Source: Canna indica
Taxonomy: Eukaryota; Streptophyta; Magnoliopsida; Zingiberales; Cannaceae
Length of the DNA stretch: 64,000 bases
Direction of reading: 5' to 3'
Assembly (NCBI GenBank): GCA_034359265.1
Contig: CP136890.1
Span: forward strand, 85,523,501-85,587,500
Of the stretch, positions 11,882-23,329 are shown piece by piece. The notes below the pieces were generated by a model. The model did not search any database, was not told the origin of the DNA, and worked only from the letters and a program-made list of their open reading frames with translations. Both the position numbers and the translations under genes were made by a program. Position 1 is the stretch's first letter; each line of letters starts with the position of its first letter.

Positions 11882-14845
11882 ATGTCGGCTGATCGAAGTT
11901 GGATGTACCGACGTCTTGATCATGGAGCTTTAACGAATGAGTTTCGATTAGGCCTAACGTACTTCCTGATTTCGCCTATTCGAATCGAAAATTCGTTAGT
12001 GTCGGTGATAAAATCCGATGTCCGTGTTGCATTTGCTTGAATGGACAATTTTTGGATCGAGAGACTATCACTCTGCATCTATATAGCAAAGGATTTGCAC
12101 CAAAATATTTTCTATGGACTTGTCACGGGGAGTCACGTGAAGTCGGGACGTCGAGCAATCCTATCGTTTAGACATAGGGTGAATCTTCCTCTGCTGGTGT
12201 TTCTTCATCTAGTCAATCTAATCCATATAGAACTACGATACTTGATAGTCTTAGGGGTCAATTCCACCTGAATGATAATGTTGATCGGTCAATTACTCAG
12301 ACATCAGTCCAACCAGATACTACAGCGGTTAATATCACAGAAGTACAAACTGAGGTAGAGATTGAATTATCGAATAAAGAAGCTGTAGAATTTTACGAGA
12401 TGTTGAAAGCTGTCGATGAACCTTTGTATGAGAATTGTCCTAAATGCACTAGGTTTTCAGCAATGACACAGCTCCTAAACATCAAGGCCGATTATAATAT
12501 CAGCGGGGTTGCGTATGATCGAATTGCATGATTGATTAATGAAATGCTGCCTACTGATAACAAGTTTGAGCCAACTTTTTATAAAACTAAAAAGCTGATG
12601 AGAAAATTGGGGCTTGGGTACGAAAAAATACACGCGTGCCAAAATAACTGCATTTTATATTATAAAAAAATGTGCAGTTGGATAAATGCCCTGTATGTCA
12701 ACATCCTCGTTACAAGGAGAAGAAATCGGTCCGACAGAAAAATATCTCGTTTAAGGTGCTTCGGTATTTTTCACTAACACCGAGGCTTCAAAGATTATTC
12801 ATGTCGGAAAAGACGACCCCCTACATGAGTTGGCATGCAAGAAGTCGTGATGATACAGTAATGACTCATCCATCCGACGGTGAAGCATGGAAACATTTGG
12901 ATACATGTTATCCTTCATTTGCTAGGGATACTAGAAATATCATATTGGGATTATGCACAGATGATTTTAATCCGTTTGGACATTCTGCAACTCCTTATTC
13001 AGTTTGGCCAGTGCTGCTGACAGTGTATGAAAGATGAATTTATTTATCTTTCGATGATTATTCCGAGTCCTAAGGGTCCGCGAAAAGAAATTGACGTGTT
13101 TCTCAGACCCTTGATAGATGAATTGAAAACATTGTGGACTGAGAGAGTTGTCACTTATGATTGTCATCGCAAGCAAAACTTCAATTTAAAGGCCGCGATC
13201 TTGTGGACAATCAATGATTTCCCGGCATACGGCATGTTGTCTGGTTGGAGCACTCACGGTCGACTCTCTTGTCCGTATTTTATAGAACACTCTAAATCAA
13301 TCAGTCTTTAGAACGGACGAAAAATCTCATTCTTTGATTGTCATCGTCGATTCCTACCGGCTAACCATCAGTATCGAAGGAATCGTAATAAATTTACTAA
13401 GGGCAGAGTCGAAAGAGATGGGCCACCACCGATGTTGTCTGGTGAACAAATGTTAGCACGTGTTTCAGCACTTCCAGAGATAGTATTTGGTCGGAATGAA
13501 AGAGTGCCAAGCTTTGGTCAAACGCATAACTGGGTGACAAAAAGTATCTTTTGGGAATTATCCTATTGGAGTTCATTACTGATTCGATATAATTTAGATG
13601 TCATGCACATTGAAAAAAAATATGTTTGATAATATTTTCAACACTTTGATGGATGTTTCCGAAAAAACTAGAGATAATGTCAAAGCCCGACATGATATGA
13701 AAATACTTTGTAAGAGACCAGAGTTGGAGTTACAAGAGGTCAACGGACGATATCTGAAACCGAAGGTCCCGTATGTGTTAAATAAATAACAGATCAAAGA
13801 TGTTTGTCAATGGATAAAAGAACTCAAATTACCCGATGGATATGCTTCAAACTTATCTCGATGTGTGAACGTCGATGATTGCAAAATATCAGGGATGAAG
13901 AGCCATGATTGTCATATATTCATGCAGAGATTGCTTCCGATCGCATTTCGAGATTTTTTACCTGATAATATTTGGGGTCTGTTGATTGAATTAAGTATGT
14001 TTTTTAGCAACATTTGTGCAAATGTCCTTCGAGTCGAAGATATGTCAACACTTGAAAGTAATATTGTTGAAATCATATGCAAGTTAGAGCAGTTTTTCCC
14101 TCCTGTATTTTTTGACTCGATGGAGCATCTACCGATACACTTGGCATACGAGGTACGAGTTGGTGGCCCCGTTCAATATCGGTGGATATACTTATTTGAA
14201 AGATACATGAATCGTCTGAAGAAAAAAGTAAAGAACACCGCAGCTATTGAAGGATCAATATCTGAATCGTATATCATCCAACAAATTTCAACGTTCTGCT
14301 CATTTTACTTTGAATCGATAGTACAGACAAGATTTGATCGTCTTTCACGTAACGACGACGGGGGAGTTCGACATTCAAATGGACGTTTAAATATATTTTG
14401 TCACATTGGTCGTGCTTTTGGTTCTTGTCCATCTCGACATTTAAGCAAGGAAAAGTATCATTTGACACACTTGTATGTATTACTCAGTTGTCCAGAGATT
14501 GAACAATTCATTGAAATATTTGACATTGAGATGGTGTAAAAATACTCTATTCACAACGACCAAGAATTGGAGAGATTACGGAATCGTGATTTCCCTACAT
14601 GGATTCAAGCTTACAGCAAAGATCACCGAGCTGAAATATATGAGCTGATACCTGATGTGACAGATGGTTTCTATCAAGAAGATGATCCTCCTGTTGTAGA
14701 TCGTATTATTCCAATACTTGAGGATGCAGACACGGTGTCAATTCAATTAGAAGTTGAATATGCTAATGATGACGATCATGAAATTGAGGAAGCTGGAGAT
14801 GAAGAAGAGGAAGAATTCAAAGACTATTACTCAGATGATGAGTAA
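11882..14845 (+). pseudogene. TNP2: TNP2-type transposase pseudogene, element B
   Basis: The start MSADRSWMYRRLD matches copy C. A 1-bp loss near 11966 shifts the frame within the N-terminal Transpos_assoc domain. Pieces of the Transposase_21 catalytic region follow in scattered frames: the zinc-binding-like CPVCQHPRYKEKK at about 12685-12725, SWHARSRDDTVMTHPSD, and FNLKAAILWTINDFPAYGMLSGW. Stops occur at 12530-12532 and 13787-13789 and before KYSIHND (14537-14539). The DUF4218 part is well kept (13865-14539). The DUF4216 part is deleted: EIYELIPDVTD joins directly to FYQEDDPPVVDR, losing about 160 residues relative to C. The acidic tail remains. It is clearly inactive. Confidence 0.88.
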
Positions 14846-14907
14846 TAATTGTAAAGTATATCTTATATTAAATATATCTCTATTATATATATAATAATCT
14901 AATTATA

Positions 14908-15911
14908 TGTCCGATCGGTGAGACTTCAGCACTTACTAATGCTGCTGATTCTCCTGTTGTTGATCCTCCTGCTGAGGCTAGTACATCCATATGCAAGTGG
15001 CCACGCGGGCTGAACAGGTGGTAGCCTCCACTAGCCGCAGAGTCACGTAGATTCATTAGCGTGATTGGGGAGCGGTAATATATCATGAATTATGAATCAT
15101 TACAAATTCATTATATCATAATATAATATTAAATTTTATTTTTGTTATGCAGGTTCGAGCAAGAAGAAGTGCCAATGAGCATTTTTTCTATCATTCGACT
15201 ATACATGCACGGGGCATGGCCCACGTGGTCTCACGTGCCCAGTGAGCACGTCAACATGTTATGGCGCGAGTTTGAGACACGTATTAAAAAAAATATATAC
15301 ATGCATGATGATTAATATTGGCACTGATATTATTGTTTTGCAGGCTCGTTATACATGGGCTGAGGACCACAGGTCCTTCATTTACGCTGCTTGGGAGGCT
15401 ATTTCTCAGGCGAGGTACAACGGGCAGTTGGGGCAGGCCCGGTCCCAAGCGATGGCCCGAGCTGGGACCACTAACATCGCAGAGACTCGGGGGGACGGCC
15501 CCGATTGGATTACGTCTGATATATGGGACCATTAGGGGTGAGCATCGGTTCGGTTCGGGTTAACCAAATTTTCAGTTCGGTTAACCGAAAAGATTAAAAA
15601 AAAAAAAAATTCAAAGCATGCATGTGGACTCAAACTTGGCCAACTAAGATTTAAATTTTAATATTTACCCTTCTAACCATCTTAGCAAACATTACTATCA
15701 ATTTATATATAACTAACACCTATTATATATAAATTGAATGTTAAATAAATATTATTACACAACATGGGATTTGAACCCGAGCCGGCGGAAATGCTAAACT
15801 TAACAATTAACCACCAAGACAAATGCCAAGATCTAATATATCTGTTATTATATATATATACATATATATGTATATATGTATATATACATATATACATATA
15901 TATATATGTAC

Positions 15912-15944
<33 letters not shown>

Positions 15945-15965
15945 CATATATATATACATATATAC

Positions 15966-16003
<38 letters not shown>

Positions 16004-16925
16004 TCGGTTAATTCGGTAAATTAACCGAACCGTCAGTTAATTTACCGAACCGAACCGAAAACCGAACCCAAAAATTTCTTTAACCGAAAACCGAACCGAA
16101 ATTAATTCGGTTAATTCGGTTCGGTTAAATCGGTTTCGGTTCGGTCTTGGTGAATCGGTGAAGTTTGCTCACCCCTAGGGACCAGCTCGTGGCGATGTGG
16201 TCGACGGATCGATGGCAGGAGGTTTCTAGGACTGCGGCTAAAAACCGCATGTCGGGGGGAGGAGCGCGTCATACTGGCGGCTCTGTTGCATTTGCTTTGC
16301 ACACGAATCGTATGGTAAGTATACCTTAATTTTAATTTTATATTTTATTTGTTACTCTGTGTACTAATTAATGTATTTGTTTTGTAAATGTAGACGACGG
16401 TGTTGGACGACGGGACTGTCCAGCGACCCTCCCCGATGGCGGGTTTGAGCGGACACACCGTCGAGTGCATGGGACGGGGGAGTACCTCGACAACCGCGCT
16501 GCTTTTATTATGGTAAATATATTTGTTTAAATTATTCATTATATATTTAAAATTTTATGAAAAATATTAAACAAAAAAGTAAACTCGAGTAGGAAACCTA
16601 CAATTAGACGGTGATACGGCGCGGAGGCACCCCCGAGGACTTTGACGCAGCAGCGTGGGTCGATGCTGCAGGTGGTTGGGACCACGGCCACGTGTATGGT
16701 TTTGCATATAGTGGTCATGCGCGAGCCGTGATAGGGCCACTTGGGGCACCGACCCCTCCGCATGCTGGTGAGCGGTCGTCGACCTCCAAGTCTAGAGATG
16801 ATCATAATAGTAGGATAAGGACACTAGAGGAGACGATTGCGCGTCAGAGTCAGATGATGACGAATATGCAAGTTATGCTACGCAACTTGTTAGGTCATCC
16901 CGGAGCAGCATCATCTGATCCATGA
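14908..16925 (+). pseudogene. Transposase_24 gene of element B, interrupted by a MITE
   Basis: The exon order matches copies A and C: exon 1 about 14908-15077 (with stops), then 15153-15280, 15344-15532 continuing at 16186-16314, then 16394-16512 and 16608-16925. Exon 3 (YTWAEDHRSFIYAAWEAI onward) is split by the 645-bp MITE at 15533-16177. The last exon ends early at a TGA (16923-16925), before the Ser/Pro tail seen in the other copies, and the tail is still readable downstream to about 17010. Inactive. Confidence 0.8.
15533..16177. mobile_element. hAT-like MITE inside a transposase exon
   Basis: Ends are TAGGGGTGAGC and GCTCACCCCTA. The flanking 8-mers GGGACCAT (15525-15532) and GGGACCAG (16178-16185) match at 7 of 8 positions. 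The interior has GGTTCGGTTAACCGAA-type palindromes near both ends and a TA/ATATAC-rich microsatellite at about 15845-16000. The element has no real coding capacity; open frames here come from low-complexity TA repeats. Confidence 0.88.
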
Positions 16926-17279
16926 ACCTCGAGTCAGTCTACACCGGTGTACACCCTGGCACTCCAGACTCCGCCATATGATCCAGACCATCCTCCATCG
17001 TCATCGTGAGATTTTTTTTTATTATTATATTAACTTTGTTACTTTGATACTATATATATTTCAGTTTTATTTTGTTTGGATATTGATACTTAAATTTTGC
17101 ATTTGAATAGTTTTTATTCGATTATGGATAATTATAAATATAAGTATAATTGTTTTGATATATATCTGGGTGTATTTGTGATGTGTGAATGGATGTGTGT
17201 ATGGTTGTATGGGTATGTGAGTTATGTATCAGATAATGTATCAATGTATTAATGAAAATTCGAAATTTTGAAGTTTTTT

Positions 17280-17656
17280 CGGTATCAGTATCTAGTAATC
17301 AGCAACGGCTTTCCAACGGTCGTCCGTGGGAAAGCCGTTACTAAAAGTGTATCGAAAGTCGTTGCTGAAGACCTACAGCAACGGCTTAGCAACGGTCTTT
17401 CACTAACGGCGTTGCTACGGACACGCGGGTCGTTACTAATAATTGTTATCAGCAATGGAACCGGGTCTGTTGCAAAACCGTTGCTGATAGTATTATTAGC
17501 AACGGCCCGAGCGGTCGTTGCTGATCCGTTGCTAAATTATCAACAACGCGTTTTTCTGCCACGGCTCTGTTGCAACGGGCGGAGCCGTTGCACACCGTTG
17601 CTGATGGTTTTCGGCAACGGCTAGAGCCGTTGCTTATGCCCATTATTCTAGTAGTG
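17280..17656. repeat. 3' subterminal repeats and TIR of element B
   Basis: An array of AGCAACGGC, GCCGTTGCTGA and CGTTGCTGATCCGTTGC motifs running to the right TIR at 17656. The 3' arrays at 33695-34085 (C) and 62845-63140 (D) are the counterparts. Confidence 0.85.
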
Positions 17657-17979
17657 AGTCGAGCAAGAGGCGAGGGCTCGAGGGAAGCCGTTGCAGGGGA
17701 GCATCGACCAGGAGTCGAGTTGTCGAGGGCTCAGGGAAGAAGAGTCGGTGTCGCGTGTGGTCTCGGAGAGTCGGGATGCCAAGAAAATCCTTACTTGCAT
17801 GCTGTAAGTGAGGATTGCAGGCTTTTGGGCCTGCAGCCTGTTTTGCAGCTTGTATTTGCAGGCTGCAAAACTTAAATTCTACAATTGAATCAATTGCAAG
17901 CAATCAAACAATCAAATGGTTTAGATGTTGTAAATCCAATTGCCTGCAATCCAATTACAGTCAACCAAACAACCCCAAA

Positions 17980-18690
17980 CTTCATTGCTCCTCACAGGCT
18001 TGCAAGTTTAGCAAAGGACCTCGCACCGATACTTTTTCTTAGAGGTGAGGATCACACCTCTTGGAAATAGTCGGCATAGCCAATTCACTACTAGCTCTTT
18101 TTACAAACTGCTGATGTACAAATGCTACAAAGAGCCTTTAGTTAGATATATTTGGCACTGTGCCAGCCCAGAATGAATCTTTATCTATATATCCTTCAGT
18201 GGCTCACCATCAGAAGATTGTCGACCAAGGATCGTCTAATCGCCTGAAATTTAGCCATTATTCCTTTATGCATGTGTTGGAGGTGATGAAACACATGAGC
18301 ATCTTTTTCGCACTTGTAATCATACCAGACAAGGGTGAAAAGTCATGCTTGAGTGGTGTCAACTTCCACCCTTCTCACTACTTTTTCGGCCTCGAGAGCT
18401 TAGGGAAACTTATAGCATGAGTAGACGAAAATATATACCTGACCGTCATGATAAACAACCACTGCTTCAACTAGATTCCAAATCTTTCTTGGAAATTGTT
18501 ATAGAGAGCGCTCTCTTGTATCATCTCGATGTGTTCTCTTGAAATGTATTTTTCCCTCTCTGTCTCTACTTTCTTATTTTTGTATGGGATACTCTCCTTA
18601 TCTGTATATAATTCTCTCCCTCCCTTTCTCCTTTGCTACTTGTACTTATCACTTTTTATGATAAACACAAATATTCTTTTTTTCAAAAAA
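17980..18690 (+). pseudogene. LINE ORF2 remnant, part 2 with 3' tail
   Basis: Continues the LINE fragment of 6270-6704: FIAPHRLASLAKDLAPI, then GEDHTSWK with stops, then LTIRRLSTKDRL, which recalls the zf-RVT region of plant LINEs (RLLTKDRL motif). The pyrimidine-rich 3' region ends in an A-rich tract (TTTTTTCAAAAAAATAATAA) near 18675-18695, which may be the LINE 3' end. Several stops are present; not functional. Confidence 0.7.
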
Positions 18691-18695
18691 ATAAT

Positions 18696-19127
18696 AATCG
18701 TATACTGGATTGACAAGACCAGGTTTTGTCAAAGTTAATTTAGTGGAAAAGGGAAACTACGTACTTAATTATGAGTACAAAGATGATAGATATCCAAGCA
18801 CAAACCTACCCTTTGGATTGGATCAAATCAGGTAACTAAATTTAGAGGACTAAACTTTTTGTAAGAAGGGGAGAAATACAAATATATTACATTAATTAAT
18901 TAACACATATATTACAATATTGTTCTCATTCTCAGTCTTTTACATTCTCCCTTAAATAGGAAGATATAACGAGATCTTCCCTGGGGTATATATATATAGT
19001 AGGAATTTTAACATACATATAAAACTATATGCAGGGTACGTATAGATATTATATATAAGATAAGATATATATATGTATATAGTGGCCTGGTTCATCGATC
19101 GATCAATCTAGCTAATTAATTAATGAA
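18696..19127. other. Intergenic, 3' flank of kiwellin gene
   Basis: AT-rich DNA with short TA runs near 18985-19080. As the kiwellin gene is on the minus strand, this includes its 3' UTR and terminator region. Reading toward lower positions, the AATTAATTAATTAGC stretch lies just beyond the stop codon. No other gene is seen. Confidence 0.5.
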
Positions 19128-19706
19128 TCACTCTTCAGACCAAGTGATGTGGTAGACACCGATCCCGTCGTCGATCCCCAACGCCCGCCACACCGCCGGA
19201 GAAGCATCCACAACGTTGTTAGGGCACGGCGGCTGGAAGTCGTGCTCATCGTCACATCCATTAACCGAGTCGCATTCGTCCACCACCTTCGCCACCACAG
19301 ACTTGCCATTGGCGTTGATCCGGATGTTCTTGTGGCACCGGCTGCCGCCGCTGTACCAGCCGGTGGACAACGCCACCACCATCTCATTGTCGCTGTGGTA
19401 GCTGTCGTCGCACTCCGACGGGCCTCCGCCGTCGCAGTTCTCGGCGAAGCAGTTGACGGTCATCTGCGCGCGAGTGCTGCCGGTGACCGGCGGCGAGCAG
19501 CGGTACTGCGGGTACATCTTGCCGTCCTGGCAGCAGTCGGAATCGTAACCCCGCTTGCAGTCGCCGGACGTGCCCGGGAGATATCCGCTGGGGTGGCAAC
19601 CTCCCAGTCCCAGAGAGCGGTGGGAGCTCACCAAGTAATTACTGAGATGAATGAGAGCGAAAACTAAGACGAGGGTGAGTTGACGGAGGAGCGATTTTGC
19701 TGCCAT
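19128..19706 (-). CDS. KWL: Kiwellin / ripening-related secreted protein
   Basis: Intronless 192-residue protein. Residues 1-28 form a signal peptide ([20 protein letters not shown], hydrophobic core), pointing to secretion to the apoplast. The mature part has 12 cysteines. It carries the kiwellin hallmarks in order: [74 protein letters not shown] and [17 protein letters not shown]. These belong to the double-psi beta-barrel fold shared with barwin and expansin domain 1. Kiwellins are stress- and ripening-induced; maize KWL1 binds and inhibits the secreted chorismate mutase of Ustilago maydis. A role in pathogen defence here is inferred from family. The ATG follows a TATA box by about 75 bp. 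GC-rich third positions contrast with the surrounding AT-rich DNA. The frame is complete with no visible damage. Confidence 0.93.
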   Translation of the reverse strand: MAAKSLLRQLTLVLVFALIHLSNYLVSSHRSLGLGGCHPSGYLPGTSGDCKRGYDSDCCQDGKMYPQYRCSPPVTGSTRAQMTVNCFAENCDGGGPSECDDSYHSDNEMVVALSTGWYSGGSRCHKNIRINANGKSVVAKVVDECDSVNGCDDEHDFQPPCPNNVVDASPAVWRALGIDDGIGVYHITWSEE

Positions 19707-19780
19707 CTCTCGATCACACTTTGATTTGATTATTTAGGGTTATATGATTGGTTTGGTTGTTTGAACCATTAAATGGCCTG

Positions 19781-19793
19781 GTATATATATAGA
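19781..19793 (-). promoter_or_regulatory. TATA box of kiwellin gene
   Basis: On the minus strand the sequence reads CTCTATATATATACC, centred about 80 bp upstream of the ATG at 19706. This gives an expected transcription start near 19750 and a 5' UTR of about 45 bp. Confidence 0.65.
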
Positions 19794-19796
19794 GGC

Positions 19797-20161
19797 CTGT
19801 GTGCGTAATTGGATCGATGCATGATGGAATAATTGATTAATTAATCTTAACTTAACGGGATTGCTATGCTCCTCATAATTATATTTATATTGACGAGAAT
19901 ATATATCAATATATGTGGATAAAAACGTACGTCAAGGTGAACATTTTTCGCAGAATGCATTAATATTATATACTGATTCTTAATTTTGGTGCTCCTCAAT
20001 TATATATAATATTATAATTATAAGTTGTACGATGTGTTTGCTCTGATGCCATAAAATTAAGCAGCCGGCCGTACGTAGTCTTCCACTCTTCTTCCTCTTT
20101 AATTAATTAAGTCTCTGAGTTATAACCTATACATGCAGACTTAATTATATCAGACAAGACA
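19797..20161. other. Upstream region of kiwellin gene
   Basis: AT-rich, presumably the distal promoter. It contains a GATCGATGCATGATGG stretch near 19812 and repeated TTAATTAATTAA tracts. I see no coding sequence or repeat ends before the CACTACAAC terminus at 20162. Confidence 0.4.
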
Positions 20162-20520
20162 CACTACAACAAATTAGCTTCACACCGGCGGAAAAATTCC
20201 AACGCCCGGTCATTGGCGTCAGAACGTGAAGTAAGGTAAAAAATATAATAATTAAATAATCGGCGGGAGCGGATAGGCATCGAAAATTACCGGCGCTAGC
20301 TTACCAACACATCGGGCCGGGCGACGGTACCTCCGCTGGCGCATGCACGCGGGTGTCCATGCCCGCATGGGCGTGCGCCCATGTGCCCCCGCGCGGGTAC
20401 ACGGCGCGGAAGCCCACATGGGCGTGCGCCCACTGCCCTCACACGGGTACGTACGCGGGCACGAAAAAGGGTTATGATAAGAGGGTTTTAAAAAAATATA
20501 ACACATTGTCAAAAACATTT
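20162..20520. mobile_element. CACTA-like terminus of a second family
   Basis: Begins CACTACAACAAATTAGC, a common plant CACTA end distinct from the CACTACTAG family. Subterminal CCGGCG and CGGCGG motifs follow, and GC-rich mirrored blocks (CATGGGCGTGCGCCCA, twice) lie at 20365-20435. No matching TTGTAGTG end was found downstream, so it is a fragment or a heavily decayed element. Confidence 0.5.
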
Positions 20521-20611
20521 GCCATATAGATTATTTTTAATACCGTAGTTGGATAGAAACTTAATTGGAAACAAAGAATAAAATTAAAAATTCATGCGAT
20601 CAAATTTTTAA

Positions 20612-20725
20612 TTGAGGACCAAAGTGAAAAAAAGAGATAGTTGATGGACGAAATTATACCTTGAGGACCAAAGTGAAAAAAAGAGATAGTTGATGGACGA
20701 AATTTTTAATTGAGGACCAAAGTGA
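20612..20725. repeat. 49-bp tandem duplication
   Basis: The unit beginning TTGAGGACCAAAGTG starts at 20612, 20661 and 20710 (the third copy is partial). The first two are nearly identical, so the duplication is recent. No function evident. Confidence 0.85.
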
Positions 20726-22936
20726 ATCATTTACCTGATGTGCGTTGTGTTTGTATATCATGCAGGATAAAGGATGTTTCGCGATAATGCCTTCCGAAAT
20801 CTCGTAGGGATGTGCTCAGAATGATTCGAGGCTAATCCAATAGATGTCAGATTCATAATTGACGAATCATTTGTAATTAATGATGACACAAGTGCCCTTG
20901 TATGACCGGATGAAGCCGTCGGGCTAAGACTTGAGTTTGGTTCATGAAGCCATGTGCTGACTTCGGCTCATCTGCCGAGTTCTAGGGGTGTACCGAGGTC
21001 TGACTCCGGACAGGCCTTGAGAAGTGTGCATATGCCGCTTTTCTATCCTTGAGTGGTTGAGGTGGATTAGATTGACGTATCTTGGCTATGTCGTTTGGCG
21101 ACTTCTGGTTTCCACACTCGATGTGGTGGCTGCATGGTGGAGGAGTGTTTCCTCCCACATGGCGATCGCTCATTGATGTCCATCCCTTTGACATTAATTC
21201 TTGCTTGAAGAGTAATCGTGATGCAAATTCGTGCCCCATGGGCGTTCTAGGGAACCGTAGTTGACGGGTCGATCGGTTGTGATTTAATATGTCATCAGGG
21301 TACTATTGTTAGTTGTTCGACGGAGAGACTATTGCCTTTGGCCTTTGAAGCCACACTTCTCTCCTTATTTTGAACTCTCCTAGTGCCTCACGTTCTTGTT
21401 CTTTAACGTTTGTGTTCTGGAGGTTTTCGTCGGTGAAGTTATTGTCCCAATCGTTTTACTTGATTGTCGTTAATTGCTTCATTCTCGGTAAGTCTTTTAG
21501 ATTTCACTCTTAGCTTTTCACACTATGGGGGTCGGCCTTAGGTTGATAGACTGTATTGACACTTGTCCCCATTCATTAAGGTTTGTGATCTTCACCGGGG
21601 CGATGGTGAAGAAGGGTGACAAAGTTAAGTAGGAGGTAGGGCCGTTGGCCAGAACCTTGGACACGTATTCGTGGGTCCATGATGAAATACAACAACATAG
21701 TTCGGTGATAACCAACTTGAGCAATATTTTATCTTTTCGAAGAGTGCACTAATCTCCCACTGGGATAAGGAGGAAGGCTTCTGTAATGTTCAAAATTTTT
21801 AATAATAATATTTTATTCTTGAGCAGGGGACCGTAGACCCGAGTTAGCGTGGATTTGCGGAAAGCTTCAGGATTGAACCCAAGTAAGCATTTAATGTAGA
21901 AAAAAATTAGAAATTTTTTTTTGCCATATCTATGTGATTTAGCATGCTAGGATGATAGAGGATCTCGAGACAAATTTAGCGGTTCAATCAGAACTTGAAT
22001 TGGAGTTAGAACGTGCTAGATATGTGCTATTTAAGTCTGATAATTTAAGTAGGAGAATTTTGATCATTTGGACCCAACCAGGGTCTATAAATTAGAGCCT
22101 GGGGGGCGTGCGGCCAGGGGTTTTAGCCGCACGCCACTCGAGGAAAGGGGGAGAGGAGAGAGAAAGTGCTGCCGAGGAGGAGGAGTCGTTGGAGCCGGAA
22201 TTCCGCAAGTTCGCCGGCGTCAATTGAAGGAAGATCCAACGCGTCTTCTTCCCTTCCGTCTTCTTGAAAGAGGTGAGTGGATTGGCTCTTTTTCCCCAAT
22301 TTTTTCATTCATGATATTGATTTTAGGATGAGATTTCGTGTAGATATTCTGTCGATTTGTAAATCTAAAATTATTTTGTGGTTTTTCAAGATTTAATATG
22401 TCCATGCTTCTATTAAATTTGGATTTAAAAATATTATTGTCAGATCTTGTGTTTTTCGTCGATTTTTTGCGAACTGCTAGTAATCCGAGTCGTCGGCGAG
22501 GAAACGATCGCCATGCACGATTAAATTTGTTGTTTCATGGTCGTCTTCTTCGTGCTCGGCTCCGCAGTTGTCGACTACAATGTCGGCCGATGTAGCTTTG
22601 GGAGAATTGCCAGGACACGTCGCGACTCAGAGCAGTGCGCCGTTCTGTGCTGGTCGTGACTAACTCCGGCACCTGACGAGGCGCTGCGGTGAGCAACGGC
22701 GCCGACGAGGCATTGCTGCCACATGCGCCGGCAACCTCCGCCAAGCGCGGCAGCCCGTGGAGGGCTGTCGTACGTGGCGTATGGGATGCCGCCACCGTGG
22801 TGGCGACAACGCGTTGTCAGCGGCAGCGTCGACGGTGGGCTTCCCCCTGCGACTTGCTCGGCCAGAGCAGGGTCAGTGGCGGCGGCTGGGTGGGTTTAGG
22901 GTGGGGAAACCCTAGATTGGGTGAGGGAGAGGAGGT

Positions 22937-23329
22937 GTTAGATGAAGGGCTAGGATTGCGTCGTGTATAGATGAAGGGCTGTGATTGTATCATGTTAGAT
23001 GAAAGACTGAGATTGCATCAGGATAGATATAAGGCTGTGATTGCATCATGTTAGATGGAAGGCTGCGATTTTATCATGTTAGATGGAAGACTGAGATTGC
23101 ATCAGGATAGATGTAAGGTTGTGATTGCATCATGTTAGATAGAAGATCGAGATTTCATTATATTAGATGGAATGCTGAGATTGCATCAGGTTAGATGGAG
23201 GGATGTGATTGCATCATATTAGATAGAAGGCTAAGATTGCATCAAGTTAGATGGAGGGATGTGATCACATCATATTAGATGGAAGGCTATGATTTGATCA
23301 TGTTTAGATGAAGGGTTGAGATTTCATTA
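22937..23329. repeat. 28-bp minisatellite
   Basis: About 14 head-to-tail copies of a 28-bp unit (core GATTGCATCATGTTAGATGG), 75-95 percent alike. The unit is not a multiple of 3 and the region has stops in all frames, so it is non-coding. There are no spacers, so it is not a CRISPR-like array. Confidence 0.9.

Larger units (their letters stand above)
9328..17656 (+). mobile_element. CACTA element B (complete ends, decayed)
   Basis: The left TIR CACTACTAGAAAT starts at 9328 and the right TIR ends CTAGTAGTG at 17656. The 3-bp target duplication AGT is present at 9325-9327 and 17657-17659. Total length is 8,329 bp. Genes run on the plus strand: transposase pseudogene 11882-14845, then Transposase_24 pseudogene 14908-16925. 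It carries two later insertions, a Mutator-like element at about 9955-11237 and a MITE at 15533-16177. Many stops, frameshifts and a deletion of DUF4216 make it an older copy than A or C. Confidence 0.92.
6705..17976. mobile_element. DNA transposon H (GGGGGCGTTTGG / CCAAACAACCCC ends) split by element B
   Basis: The left end is GGGGGCGTTTGGTTG at 6705, the right end CAACCAAACAACCCC at 17976. Flanks are AAA (6702-6704) and AAA (17977-17979). Without the insertion and one AAA, the LINE frame reads continuously from GFT into NFIAPHRLA, which fixes the limits. After subtracting element B and its duplication, H is about 2.94 kb. The left end repeats the motif GTTTGGTTGCCC three or four times (6711-6910). 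A 3-bp duplication and a GTTTGGTT end suggest PIF/Harbinger, but no transposase is recognisable in 6950-9327. That part is AT-rich and non-coding as far as I can see, with a GC-rich tract of repeated GTCGAGGGCTCGGGG units just before 9328. Confidence 0.7.

Noticed and set aside
15764..16024. Tyr/Ile-rich open frames on both strands
   Set aside because: They are translations of a TATATACA microsatellite inside a MITE.
19149..19667. 172-codon open frame antisense to the kiwellin gene
   Set aside because: It is the complement of a GC-rich coding region; its translation is Ala/Val/Arg-rich with no family features, while the minus-strand frame has signal peptide and conserved motifs.
22937..23329. 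CRISPR-like regular array
   Set aside because: The 28-bp units are contiguous without spacers, variable in sequence and in plant DNA. It is a minisatellite within an LTR.
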